Shown here: one piece after another, positions 11,601-23,646 of the stretch
Layout of the letters: each line of letters begins with the position of its first letter
Position numbering within the stretch: the first letter of the stretch is position 1
From: Stereocaulon alpinum
Lineage: Eukaryota; Ascomycota; Lecanoromycetes; Lecanorales; Stereocaulaceae
Assembly: GCA_018257865.1 (NCBI GenBank)
Contig: JAEUBA010000008.1
Coordinates: forward strand, 434,001 to 498,000
Direction of reading: 5' to 3'
Length of the DNA stretch: 64,000 bases
The notes under the pieces: model-generated
What the model was told of the DNA's origin: nothing
The model's database searches: none
What the model saw: the letters and a program-made list of their open reading frames with translations, nothing else
Made by a program: the position numbers and the translations under genes

Positions 11601-12937
11601 TAAGATATACTTAAATTATATTTAGTTAAACTTACTATAAACCTTACGCCTCGCTTACGTAGTACCTATAAAAGTATATTCTTATAATACTAACTAAACC
11701 CCCTTAGAGATAAGTATTTGAAGATATTAAATATTAATCCGAGTACTTATAGTAGCTATAGCTTTTATAGTATACTAAGGTTTTAAGTTACTTAAAAGCT
11801 AGCACCTAAGGAAATACGTCTATTTAGATTTAGTATATATTTAGTATATTATAGGTATATACTAACTCCGTTACGTTCGAATACTATAGGTCTTTAACCT
11901 TTATATATAGGTATCTTAGTCTCTAGATAAACGTAGGATATACTATACTTATTCTAAATATAAAGAAAAGTATAGTACTAGTCCTTAGTATTTATCTAAA
12001 GCCTCTTATTAATAGGAATACTACTAGATTTATAACTAAATCTCTATCGGAGCTTATTAATATCCTCTAATTTAACGCGATTATATACTAAGTATAGGCG
12101 AAGTATATCCTTATATATATATTAGTAGTATTTGATTCTACTATATTTAAAAGACTAATAGTATCTTTTTATATACTCGTCTTTCCTATTCTTAACTAAG
12201 ATTTTAATTATTATAGAATTAATATAATCGACTTAAGTTATCTCGAATTAGATCTAACTTAGTATAAGCTTAGCGTATACTTAGTATATACTCTATATAC
12301 CTTTAATATATACTACGAGATAATTAGGCGAAGGCTAAGTAGATTAGTTCGGTTAAATATAGACTTAAGATAGATAAAATAAAGGATCCCCTCTTCTTAT
12401 ATTATTAGGTATTCTAGAATATTGAAATAATCTTATATCTTAGTAATAGTAACTCTTTTATAACTATTTAAGCTAACTATAAGACCCTATTTTATAACTA
12501 TACTTTATATATATTTAGTATATACGGAGTAGTATATCTTAGATAGTACTATACCTTAGATAACCCTATTATCTAAAGTATAGGGTAATTATCGTCCTCC
12601 TCCTTCTCCCCCTAACTTCGTTTAGTATTAGTATCCTTTTCCTAGCTATCTTCCTTATTATCGCTATCTATACTATAGGGTTAAGGTGGCTTTAGGTACT
12701 AGGAGATTTAGCCTATATTTAATATAAGCTAAGGATATATATACTAGGATTCTATTTAGCTAGTAGGAGATAGTATCCTTAGCTAAGGTAGGTAGGTTAA
12801 TTAATAGTATTATTAATATTATATATACCCTACGTATATATAAAGTATATATACACCTTATATAGGTATAAAAGCTTATCTAAGGTAGAATAAAAATTTG
12901 AAATCTCTACCCTAGCTGAGGTTCAGCCGAATCTAAT

Positions 12938-12987
12938 CTTTCTACCCCAGCGGAACTTTTTTCTACCCTTGCCGAGCTGTAACCCGC
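12938..12987 (-). repeat. Right terminal inverted repeat, copy 1
   Basis: Read in reverse it gives ACAGCTCGGCAAGGGTAG, then AAAAAAGTTCCGCTGGGG, matching the left end almost base for base. A weaker subterminal hairpin (AGGTAGAA ... TCTACCCT) lies just inside at about 12882-12913. Confidence 0.8.
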
Positions 12988-12995
12988 CTTAAGTG

Positions 12996-14948
12996 ATAGA
13001 AAAGAATTGATGGAGGCCCCGATAAGCGAGCCTTGAAACTACGACTGGAAATTACGTGCTCCAGGGTCCGCGTTCGGGGGCCCTTCTGGGGTATCATGAA
13101 ATCATTTGCGTTCGTGACGAGCTTGGACGTCATTGCCATTACTACCAAGTACTCTACAGCCACCTTCACGATCCATCTATTACCCAGCCTTGCCACTTTA
13201 CTGGCTATCAAGTAGGAAATTTCTATATTGCCTGCTCCCCTGAATGATATTTTTGAGTTCTCAGCTTCTGTTGAGCCCACTCCATCACGCCTCCTACTCC
13301 TTCGAAGCAACTCTAATAAAGTTCCACATTCGATCAGCGGACAATTATCTTCCCTATACACAAGTATGTTCGCTGCATGGGCTTCGAATTTGTGGGATTT
13401 TCCCATTTATACCTTTCCAAGCGAAAAGATCAACATATCCTGCTCATCTTGAGCACGGAGACGCACAAGACGAGCAACAAAGAAGGACGAATTCCAATGC
13501 TATGTTATACTCCATACTCGAAGTAGTGAGACTCCTCATTAATGAACCCGATCGTGCTCACAGGAGCGAGCTCTAAGTGCTGACATACTCTCTGAATGCC
13601 CATTATAAGATTGCTTATGCAGTGATGGTTCGCTGGCTTGTTATTTGTTCAAGACTTACGAGTCTTAGATCATACCAGATACTACTTTGAAACACACAAT
13701 GTGCAACATCCGAACAGCTCCCTTGCCACGTTATCGTCGTCCTGCTCAGTCATTCCGAATGTAGCGATCATACCTTTCCTGATAACAGTGACGGATTTGC
13801 AGAGCGCGTTTATGGAGATTGATTGTTGATTACGTATCTTCCTAGAATTTTAGGTGCCGAGGGTCTGAGATACAACAGATGAGACTCCTTCCAAGGGCGA
13901 GACATTTGATCCAAGGGGCTGATGTACAGCATCCAAAGGTTTAAAAGCATGGTCAGCAAGCAGGAAAGGAACCAGCTAGTAAAAATGGTGGTCTCGCCAC
14001 CGAAGGGAACGTGTCAAACACATGCAAAAGGGTTGAGGTGCTATCGGGCAGCTTATGGAATAGACTGCGAAGAAAGATCCCTTGACTATGTGGAGTTCCC
14101 ATGATTTTGCGAGTTGTGCTGCTCAAGTAACGGTCCCATAGCCTCTACATTCTCGAATCTTGTGTTTAGTCATGGTTCTAGCTGTCTTGCTCAAAGAGTC
14201 ACAGAGTGCCAATTTAAATACGTTGCAGAGCCAGCTGATAAAAGCTTCGATATTTCTGATGGAAGTGGCGATAGCTCGCAAGGGAGCAGCTCCAGAGGGC
14301 CCAATATACCCAGACTACGTCCTCCCACAAAGGTTGAAGGCGCTCAAATCCTAGATGGTCTTCAAAGGCTCAACTTCCCGGAGCTGGCACTGGCTTATGA
14401 GCTCCGTTGTGTCTAATGGTTGCGTGATCAATTTTATTGCTAGTTGCGTCGATATTGTTTCTACACACCCAATTTCTCAAGATCTATTCTATCATCTGTA
14501 CAGCAAAAGCATGCAATAATCGTGACAGAGATGTGAAAGGCGAAGTCTAAAATTACCTTAGGCTACGAAGCCGTTCTGTCGGTCACGTGATTCGAGTTTC
14601 GTGACGCGCCTCAACCTTAGAGACGCGTCGATCACAACAACCAGCGGAAAGGTGGGGCACTAGATCCTTGCCCGATATGGCGAGCCGCCAGAAATCTTTC
14701 TTTGATCAAGACACCAGGGTAGGCTTCCAAGCTCATAGCATCGACCGTTCAGAGCAATGCAAGACTGACCAGTGCGGTAGGCCCGTCCACCCTGGCGCAA
14801 GCACTGGCAACCGAACAATGAAGCTCGAGTATTTCATCCACCATCCAAGCCAGATGTTGCGCTGGATTCAATAGCAGCGTCCTCACAGTCGAAGTCGAAA
14901 TTAAAGGCTTTCCGATACGAACAAAAGGATAATCACTTCGACAGAAAT
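12996..14948. other. Gene-poor spacer between transposon copy 1 and DNA2
   Basis: This stretch holds only short frames. One at 13056-13247 (+) and one at 14160-14354 (+) look less random than the rest (the latter reads like a helical segment of a regulatory protein), so remnants of dead genes are possible. I could not assemble a gene. A 147-codon minus-strand frame at 12963-13406 runs into the transposon end and is not credible. Confidence 0.5.
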
Positions 14949-17900
14949 ATGGAAGGTGCAGACAAGGAAAATGCCGAGTCAGATGTACAGAAGACAACTC
15001 CACGAATGACAGCACCGCCAGCTCAGCCTCTCTCACAGCGCTCTACCACCAAGGACCTCCGGGACTGCCCCCAAACACCGCTTGGTAGACTACCCTTATC
15101 GCAACTCCTAGCAAGCGGAGAAGATACATCACGTCAGCATCTCAACCTTACACCAATCGAGCGAGTGCTGTGGGACAACTCGCCAATAAGCTCGAGTCCT
15201 GGGCACGCTGCAAAACGAAAAAGGAAAAGGGCTCATAGCTCGTCCCCAGCTTCATCATCACAGAACGAGAATTCAAATCATTTCGTGGGAGCGAAGCCAG
15301 CCGTAGACCTGCATATCCTACAAAAGGCCCTCAAGACACCAAAGGCAGACCCAGCTGACGATCTATGGAGTCGCTACTCGCTCAACACAGATCCGATGGA
15401 CAGAAGATCCCCTACTACCGTGGGCTATCCTCACCTTATGCACTCATCATCGCCTCAAACACCCGCTACACACCTGCAAAGAGAAAGTGGTAGTCTCAGA
15501 AGAGCACTTAGCTGTATCGAATGGCCTACGTCGGTGGCCAAGCGGCGCAAAATACATCATAGCAGCACCCAGGGCGATTCGACGGAAAAATGCGGACCGA
15601 TTGACTCAATAGAAAGGTCAAAAGTGTCCAGGGTTAGCCTGCTTATCGAGAAGATTCAGGAAGGCCTTTCAAAGCCCACTGCCCGTCATGAAGATGAGAC
15701 CTCTTCTGAGCCTGCTAGATCTTCACCCACTGGGAAAGTAGACAAGTCGCCCTCTCGAAGCACCACCCTAGGTTGCCGAGCAACCCAACTAGCTGTGGAC
15801 GAGGTCGTGCATGTGCTCAGCCAGACCGGTGTTGCTCCAAAGGAGAATGGCCCTTTACCTCTAGTCCTCTCGGCTCAGGAAATTGCGGATGTTGAGAACG
15901 ACGGATGCTCCTCCGACTTCGGCGATGACGACCTTGACCTTGAAATATTAGAGAGCATGGACACAGGCGAGGTTACCAGGACGTCTAGTAAGCCCACAAT
16001 GGAAGGAGTTCAGGACGATCGAAAGGTCAATCGCGCTGCCACGGAAGCGGCAAAATGTACCAGCTTGGGCCATTCGCAGATCCTCCCTCCAGCAGTATCA
16101 GCTCAGAGCGACACTTACTCCGATGTGTCCTTTCCCACCAACGAAGCCTCGTCGAACATTCGGGCGGCGCCCCAAATCCATGATGAATTCGATGAAGATG
16201 ACAATGAGGTCTCAGTTGCTGATCTCCAAGACATGTTTGCAAAATACGACTCCCAGCTACCACAAGCACATGCAGGAAGAGATCAGAAGATTCAGAAGAA
16301 AGGAAAAGAGTTGATTAATGTGCAAAGTACGGCTGCCAACGCGGATTCGCCCCCCCAGTCGAGACCAAGCGTCAAGACAGCGGTCAATGTCGAAGTCCTA
16401 TCTGATGAGGATTTCGGCGACGACTCTGATTTTGAGCAGATCGCTGCTGAATGTGCTGAAGCGACTCAAAAACAGCAGGTATCGTCGCTTCAGTCTTCTG
16501 TACGTATGATGAAATTTTGCTTATCTATATAAGTAGCTAAATAACGAAGCATCATAGAGAGGTCCCGATCATACAACGCTATGTAATCAGAGCCGTAGCC
16601 AAAGGTGAACACGAATCGAGTAATGGACGAACGCAGCCCGAGAAGGTACTTCAATCTGAGGCTATCTGTTCCATCCTCGCTGACAAGTGAAGGTGCTTTC
16701 GGTCCGAAGTGAACAATCAAAGCTCAGTAAGGCAATTGTGCTACGGCAGGCATGGATCGACAGCCCTTGCTCCGTCGGATCCTTCGTTCATGTTATTGGA
16801 AACTTCGATCGCTTCGGCCAATGCGTTATCGACAACACCCAGAACTTGCTGGTCCTTCATCCAGATCATCTCATCTCATCGACCGTCGTAGGCGATTCTT
16901 TTACATGTACTCGGAAAGCTGTCTTGCAAGATAGAGTCAAGGCCACCAGCGATGCCAATCAGGGAACAATCTATGGGCATATGCTCCACGAAATATTCCA
17001 AGAAGCGATGAGAGCGAATCGGTGGGATGACGATTTCATGGCCACCACTATCGAGACTCTGGCTGCTCAATACCTGGAGACACTCTTCGAAATTCAGATT
17101 GAGCTTGTCACCGCTGTTGAACACCTCAAAGCACGAGTTGTTGATCTGCAAGCATGGGCTGAAATATTTGTATCGGCAAAACCAAAGGTATAGCGCCTGA
17201 GATGAATAGATGAGGCTATGCTGACTTTGAGAAAGTCGAATGCTGTTGTCCGGGATCGAAACGGGGCCCAGTCATTAATGAGTATCAACAAACTACTGGA
17301 GGTTGAGGAGAAAGTCTGGTCGCCTTTGTACGGTCTGAAGGGTAACGTGGATGCTACAGTCCAGGTGCTGTTGAAGAACGTCAATGAGGAAAAGACTTTG
17401 ACTGTTCCATTCGAACTGAAGACTGGAAAGCATCAAAGCGCAGCCCATAAAGCACAGACCTCGCTGTACACGCTCCTGCTTTCTGATCGATACGGTATGC
17501 ACTGCACTCACTATCTTGTAATGCGAGCCTGCTACTAACATATCCTCTGCTAGACATTGAGATTGCTTGTGGCATTTTGTACTATATGCAGACTTCAGAG
17601 ATATCCAGTATTCCGACAATTCGCAATGAGTTGGTGCCTATGATAATGCAGCGTAACGAGCTAGCTTGTTATGTCCGTCATCGTCTCCAGCTCCCTCCAA
17701 TGATCAAGCGGCCTTATATCTGCGGCAAGTGTTATGCGCAGACACCCTGCTTCATCTATCACAAGCTGGTCGACGATGGGAACGGCGAAACGAGCGGTAT
17801 GGGGGAGAACTTCGAAAGTCTTGTGAAGCATCTCAATTCCAACCATCAACAGTTCTTCAGTAGATGGGATGACCTTTTAACTAAAGAGGAGAAGGACGTG

Positions 17901-20051
17901 GTGAAGTTTCGAAGGGAACTATGGACCATGCAAAGTTCTGAGCGAGAGAAGCTTGGACGATGCTTTGGGAACATCATTATCGATGACGGGTCCTTCCACA
18001 TGATCGAAGGCGCTCCTAAGATCAACCGCTTCCAGTACACCTTCATCAAGCAGAAGCCAACTCCGAGCTTCAGCTTTACCGAGTCACAGATCACGCTTGG
18101 CGAGCCCATTGTGATATCAGATGAGAAGGGCCACTTCGCTCTTGCGAATGGATATGTGACCAGTGTCCAAAAGCACAAGATTCAGGTTGCCATTGATCGA
18201 CGGCTTCATAACGCTCGAGTCAGAAGCAAGAAATTCGATGCTGAACGCTATCAGAGCTTCACAGGAATAATGGAGGTTGTTGAGGACGGTAGGGGTCAGT
18301 CAACAATAACGCCCAAGCAGGCTGAGGAGCCGGTGGTATATCGCCTCGATAAAGACGAATTTAGCAACGGCATGGCAATGGTCCGCAACAATTTGATCCG
18401 CTTAATGGAGAAGGATGTCTTTGGCGTGCAGGCTCTTCGAAAGTTGATCGTTGAGGGAGTTGCTCCCACTTTCAAGCCCAGTCCATCACAGTGTATGCTT
18501 GTTAATACAGCAAGTCAAGCTAGCCTGAACGTCGATCAAAAGGCTGCCATCGAGAAAGTCATGAGCGCCAAAGACTACGCACTCGTGCTCGGCATGCCTG
18601 GGACAGGGAAGACAACCACGATCGCGCACATCATCCGAGCACTCGTGGCCCAAGGTAAGAGCGTCTTACTCACTTCATATACGCACACCGCCGTCGACAA
18701 TATCCTCTTGAAGTTGCGCAGTGACAATATTGGCATCTTCCGACTCGGCACCATCGCCAAGGTTCATTCTGAGGTCCGAGATTTTGCACATCTGGCTGGT
18801 ACAACGATGAAGACGATCGAAGAACTGAAAGAATGCTACTTGCAGCCAATAGTAGCAACGACATGCCTAGGCATCAACCATCCCATCTTTAACCAACGAG
18901 TCTTTGACTACTGCATAGTGGACGAAGCATCCCAAATCACACTTCCCGTCTGCCTAGGGCCAATCCGAATGGCGAGGACGTTCATCCTTGTAGGCGACCA
19001 TTACCAACTCCCTCCTCTCGTCCAGAACGAAGAAGCTAGAGAAGGCGGCCTGGACATCAGTCTCTTCAAGACCCTCTCAGACAGTCACCCAGCCTCAGTC
19101 GTCAACCTCGAACATCAATACCGCATGTGCTCCGATATCATGACCCTCAGCAACACGCTCATCTACTCCGGCCGCCTTAAATGCGGCACTCAAGCCATAG
19201 CCAACCGCTCCATCACTATTCCCGACATGCCCGCCCTAGAACACCACCACCATACCCCCGAAACCATCCGCTCCACCTTCTTCCAAAAAGTTTGCGCAAA
19301 CCCCACCCGCGGCTCGTGCTGGCTTCGTGACCTCCTCGATCCTTCCGTTAAAGCCTGCTTCATAAATACTGACCCTCTCATCCCCTCATCCCGTGAGATA
19401 CTGGAATGCGCCGGGTCCCGCATCACAAATGTCTGCGAAGCAACCCTGACAACGCAACTCGTCGAAGCCCTTCTAACCACCGGCGTACCATCCACAGACA
19501 TCGGCATCATCACTCTGTACCGCTCGCAACTCGCGCTTATCAAGCAATCTCTCCGTCACCGCTCCGGAGTCGAAATGCACACGGCCGATAAATTCCAGGG
19601 TAGGGATAAAGAAGTCGTGATACTCTCCCTCGTCCGAAGCAATGAAAATCAAACAGTGGGCGAGTTGTTGAAGGATTGGCGGAGAGTTAATGTTGCGTTG
19701 ACAAGGGCGCGGACAAAGTTACTTGTGCTGGGCAGTAGGAGTACGCTTGTCGGGAATGAATTACTAAAGAACTTCATAAAGTTGATGGAGGAGAAAAAGT
19801 GGTGGTATGACCTCCCCGTCGGCGCTTGTGAAAGTCACGTGTTCGAAGACGGAGCCACTCCGATCTCTGAGAGAGGTAGTGCGGAGGTGAAGGTCGAGGT
19901 CGGGAAGGGAACCGTGCCTGGGTTGCGGAACGGAAAAGAGAATAAGACGGGGAAGAGGGTGCCTGCTAAGCAGGGTAAAATCGACATGAATGCTTTGCTG
20001 GGAAAGAGGCCTGTTTTGCGGGATATTGTTAATGATGCTTCATGGCCATGA
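14949..20051 (+). CDS. DNA2: DNA replication ATP-dependent helicase/nuclease Dna2
   Basis: Dna2 trims long Okazaki flaps and resects double-strand breaks in the nucleus. Five exons join in phase to 1,632 residues: 14949-16499, 16550-16645, 16693-17187, 17236-17494 and 17554-20051. Introns are 47-59 nt; the last has a TACTAAC-type branch site. The first ~500 residues are disordered and Ser-rich. The RecB-like nuclease shows YGHMLHEIFQ, KGNVDATVQV and PFELKTGKHQ (the D...ExK core). Fe-S ligands lie in SFTCTRKAVLQDR and in ICGKCYAQTPC. The superfamily-1 helicase has GMPGTGKTTT, CIVDEASQ, VGDHYQLPP, LEHQYRM, DKFQGRDKE and NVALTRARTK. All catalytic motifs look intact. An extra 5' exon cannot be excluded. 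Confidence 0.96.
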
Positions 20052-20513
20052 TTTTATTGCGTTAGGAGCTTGTATAGACCTTGGGTATCTTGTATAGCGT
20101 GTACGGACTGGGCTTATATATAGCGAGTACGGCCTGACCAGAACACGGAACATCCAGGATAGTATAGCACGGTATAGCATAGCATAGTCGCACATCTGAG
20201 TGAGGGTAGCCAGCAGGCATTAGGACAGAGAGGAGCATTGGGGTTTAACGATTATTTCTATATACAGACTACAAAACCCAAGACTAAGAATACAATGTGC
20301 ACTCGTTTCCCAAATCCCAAATGTCACGCCAAAACGCCGTAGACCCAACGACAGTATTCCTCTTCTGACCGAATATCACTACCTTCCCCCAATCCTTGAA
20401 CTACTAGCCTTCGATGCCATCCTCCTGCCCTCCCTCTGCTCCCCTCTCTCTGCTGCCCTCCCTCTGCTACCCTCCCTGTCCCTCCTTACAAGTTCCTTCT
20501 TCAGTGCACCCAC
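20052..20513. other. DNA2 3' flank with pyrimidine-rich run
   Basis: A polypyrimidine stretch of repeated CCCTCCCTCTGCT-like units lies at about 20418-20485. No gene is seen. Confidence 0.6.
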
Positions 20514-23288
20514 TTAACCTCCACACTCCTCAATCACCTCAGGCGAAAAGTCCAAACCTTCAGCAAGGTCTTCGACATCATCCACAAACAAACTGTCGAC
20601 CTCTTTTTCTTGCTGGCGCCTTAAGATGTCGGCATCAGGAATCTCGTTGTTGGAATCTGTCATCTGATTGGAAGTGTTGATTGGATCATTGATTTCAATT
20701 GGAAGAGTTATCGGCAGTGTCGCTATTGTATTGGTAGCAGAATTGGTAGGTTCATTGCTCGCATTTCGGTTCGTCGTTGGGGCCATCGCTGTGGTTTCAG
20801 TGGCAGTATCAGTGGCTTCCTCTTCGAACAAACTGTCGATCCATTTTTCACTCTGGCGATTCAGATTATCGGCATTAGGAATCTCCTCGGTATTGGTATC
20901 TGTCGTCTGATTGGAAGTATTGACGGGGTTATTGACTTCACCTGGGGGACCTATCGGCTGTGTCGCCGTGGTATCGGTAGCAGAATTGGTAGGCTCATTG
21001 CCCGCATTTTGGTTCGTCGTTGGGGCTATCACCGTGGTTTCAGTGACAGTATCCGTGGGCCCTTTAGCTACAATCTCGTTCATTTTCGGTGCTACTATCG
21101 TCGTATTGGTGGCGGCTTTGGATTTCTTGGGCTTGAATTTCGATTCGGTAGGGAAAAATGATCCTGAATGACAGGGTACATTCTCGACTCCCTTCCTGCA
21201 TAGGACGCCGCGGGAATTGGAGGTCCAAGTTTCGTGGCGGCGCTCGGGAGGTGTCACCGCTGGGTCCGCTGGTTCGCGGAGCTCGGTCGAGGTAGTTTGT
21301 ACCGGTATAGGAGGCGTTATTGGCGGTGTGGGTGATTGTTGGATTTCGTTTGAGGTAGCTTGTATTGGTGTAGGGGCCATTATTGACGGTGTGGCTGGTT
21401 GTTGGATCTCGTGCGAAGTAGCTTGTATTGGTGTAGGGGCCATTATTGACGGTGTGGCTGGTTGTTGCATCTCGTGCGAAGTAGTCTGTATTAGTGTAGG
21501 GGGCGCTATTGGCGGTGTGGCTGGACCGGAAGGTTCGTTGCCTATGGCTGGCATCGGTTGTAGCAGTTCTTCACTTAGTTCAGTGATGCTCCGAACTCGG
21601 TTACCCCATTCTGGTGTAAGTCCTGTGGGCACTCTAGATGAGGATGTAGAATGGGAGGGTCCGTCTCCTGGAATTAGTGTCATTGCTGGCGCCATCGTAG
21701 TGTTATCGGTGGGATTGAATGATTGGTTACCCATTGGCGGTGTAAGTGCTGTGGGCACCGCAGTTAAATGTGTGGAGGAGGAGGGTCTGCAGTCTGCAAC
21801 CGGCGCCATTGCTGGCATCATTGTGGTAGGACTGGTGAAGTTGGAGAATTGGCTGCCCATAGTCTGGTCCATCGTGCTATACGCTGATGTTGAGTACGAT
21901 TGATGAGGTATGGCGTACATCAAGGTATTGGAAACTTGCATGGGACTTGGGGCTTGAAGTGTGATTTTTCTCTGCTTCACTGGACTGGCTTTGATGATTC
22001 CTTGGGGTTTGCTACCCATGGGTGGTGGTGTAGCAGCAGCGCACCACCTGTCACGGTTCTTATTGTGGAGGTTGTCTCGCACGATCTTACATTCGTGGTC
22101 CTTGCTCCTCTCCCCACGTCTGTTATATTGTTTTTGGCCAGGCAGGAGACAAACTTTGCCTGGGAGACTCTCGGGAAATGTATTCCAAGCATGGTATTTT
22201 TCGCGGACGGCCTGAAACTCATAGATGATATGTTGCGATACTGCGTCCTCGGGTTCTGATGCCTCTATCCCCTTTTCTCGGGCGTTTGCATATGCTCTGA
22301 GTTGCCTTGTGGTTGCGGAGTCAAGGCCATATTCCTTGGCTTTTTTTTCGACGGCTTTTTCGAGCGCTTTAGCCGGATGTTTAGCGTCTTTAGTATTCAG
22401 ACCTGATGCAGCAGCTGAGACGTAAGATGATTGTGGGGTGTCCGGCTTCATGCTTGGAGCATTGTTTAGGGAACTATATTCGATACCTTGCATAGGATCA
22501 ATTGGATCATTGGAACGCTGTTGTGTGCCCTGACAGACGTTACCGGCGTTCTGCACAGGTGTGATCGCGTTGTTGGATAATTGTTGTGTGCCTTGGAAGA
22601 CATTACCGACATTCTGCACAGGAGCGGCGTTATTGAAAAATTGTTGGGTGCCTTGATTGACGTTACCAGTATTCTGCAAAGGAGCGGTGTTATTGGGATA
22701 TTGCTGTGTGCTTTGGTAGACGTTACCAGCGTTCTGAATTGAGATGAGTGCATTTTGGGGAAATTGTGATTCGCCCTGGGGACCGAGCCAGGTTTCCTGC
22801 GCTGGGACGGCTGCGTTGTAGTATGCATTTGGTGTGTTAAATGATTGGGGGTGCCCGCGATGACACGTTGTAGGAGGCTGGCCTTGGTGGAAAAATGGAC
22901 TTGTTTGGGGTCGGGCTGTCTCGAATGCAGGGTAACATGTTGATTGAGGCTGGCCCATCAAAAGTTCGGAAGGAAGACCTGCTAGGAATTGGGTTCTAGC
23001 AACATGAGCGTAGTATCGTGTTTGGCTCTGGTCGACAGCAGGCCTGAGAGGTAGATTTGGTTGGAGCTGGGCTCCGTTGGGTGCAGCGTGGTATGGTGAA
23101 TTATATCGGTGGACAGTAGGTTCTGCGGGAGGCGGTAGTGGAGGCCACAGGTTTGCACAATACGAATCGTACATGGCGCGGTCGTCTTTCATGTTCTGAG
23201 CTAAGGGGATACCGACGTTGGGTGCCCACTTGAGGAAATTCTGAAAAGTCTTAAGTCCACAGCGCATCCATTCGGGGGTGTCAACCAT
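20514..23288 (-). CDS. Low-complexity protein with three families of internal tandem repeats
   Basis: A single-exon 924-residue protein that I do not recognise. The N-terminus (MVDTPEWMRCGLKTFQNFLKW) looks folded; the rest is rich in Thr, Pro, Asn and Gln and is probably disordered. Three repeat sets are visible. About 22-residue units containing QNxGNVxQGTQQ occur four times (DNA about 22.5-22.74 kb). About 22-residue units of the type TSHEIQQPATPSIMAPTPIQ occur four times (21.28-21.55 kb). An ~82-residue C-terminal unit beginning DTxTETT and ending near IDSLF/VDSLF occurs twice (20.55-21.06 kb). A charged middle segment (LEKAVEKKAKEYGLDSATTRQL) may be helical. There is no signal peptide or membrane segment. 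It could be a nuclear regulatory or scaffold protein, but I cannot assign a role. Confidence 0.75.
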   Translation of the reverse strand: MVDTPEWMRCGLKTFQNFLKWAPNVGIPLAQNMKDDRAMYDSYCANLWPPLPPPAEPTVHRYNSPYHAAPNGAQLQPNLPLRPAVDQSQTRYYAHVARTQFLAGLPSELLMGQPQSTCYPAFETARPQTSPFFHQGQPPTTCHRGHPQSFNTPNAYYNAAVPAQETWLGPQGESQFPQNALISIQNAGNVYQSTQQYPNNTAPLQNTGNVNQGTQQFFNNAAPVQNVGNVFQGTQQLSNNAITPVQNAGNVCQGTQQRSNDPIDPMQGIEYSSLNNAPSMKPDTPQSSYVSAAASGLNTKDAKHPAKALEKAVEKKAKEYGLDSATTRQLRAYANAREKGIEASEPEDAVSQHIIYEFQAVREKYHAWNTFPESLPGKVCLLPGQKQYNRRGERSKDHECKIVRDNLHNKNRDRWCAAATPPPMGSKPQGIIKASPVKQRKITLQAPSPMQVSNTLMYAIPHQSYSTSAYSTMDQTMGSQFSNFTSPTTMMPAMAPVADCRPSSSTHLTAVPTALTPPMGNQSFNPTDNTTMAPAMTLIPGDGPSHSTSSSRVPTGLTPEWGNRVRSITELSEELLQPMPAIGNEPSGPATPPIAPPTLIQTTSHEMQQPATPSIMAPTPIQATSHEIQQPATPSIMAPTPIQATSNEIQQSPTPPITPPIPVQTTSTELREPADPAVTPPERRHETWTSNSRGVLCRKGVENVPCHSGSFFPTESKFKPKKSKAATNTTIVAPKMNEIVAKGPTDTVTETTVIAPTTNQNAGNEPTNSATDTTATQPIGPPGEVNNPVNTSNQTTDTNTEEIPNADNLNRQSEKWIDSLFEEEATDTATETTAMAPTTNRNASNEPTNSATNTIATLPITLPIEINDPINTSNQMTDSNNEIPDADILRRQQEKEVDSLFVDDVEDLAEGLDFSPEVIEECGG

Positions 23289-23646
23289 GATGAATGCGAA
23301 CGATTAGTGATGGAGATTCCTGGTCAATAAATGACGGTTTAGCGTGAGGGAAAATTGAAGCTGGTTTCGATAGCTGATTATAGTTGCAACAGAAGCTCGT
23401 GGAGGTAGTAGATGAGGAAAGGGAAAGAGAGCAGAGATTTGGACTTCTTATGTGGAAAGACTTCGCTTAGAAATAATGGGATTAAAAATTTCGAGGCCTG
23501 CACATGACGTGTGAGAACACTTCACGAGAGCAATTATGAGCAATTTAGCCCCTCAAGAAAGCGATGAGCGGGATTGACAGGGCGAAGAGCGCCGACAGAG
23601 CCCGGAGGCTCGCTGGGCAACTGTGTGACTTGTCGGCGAGAACTCG

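Larger units (their letters stand above)
6601..12987 (-). mobile_element. RIP-degraded 6.4-kb TIR DNA transposon, copy 1
   Basis: This is a 6,387-bp TA-rich block with inverted ends. The left end carries GGGGTAGAAA-type motifs spaced by AGTTCCGCT, and the right end read in reverse gives the same series (42 of about 45 bases by eye). Its interior matches copy 2 (31.6-40.15 kb) in inverted orientation along its length. On the minus strand a degenerate transposase frame keeps a KVKYIEIDLV block (Asp at 10937-10939), an RTVIVDIYKKQ block (Asp at 10657-10659) and an RESSYF block (Glu at 10248-10250). Nearly every CA/TG appears changed to TA, as RIP would do. No intact gene remains. The superfamily is unresolved; Mutator-like is a guess from the 8-bp duplication and the DDE layout. 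Confidence 0.85.

Noticed and set aside
6687..12880. Apparent tandem array of TATATACTTAGTATATAC words
   Set aside because: The words have no fixed period and match copy 2 as a transposon interior; they arise from RIP saturation, not a satellite or CRISPR array.
12963..13406. 147-codon minus-strand frame
   Set aside because: Its 3' end runs into the terminal repeat of transposon copy 1 and it has no recognisable content; likely chance.
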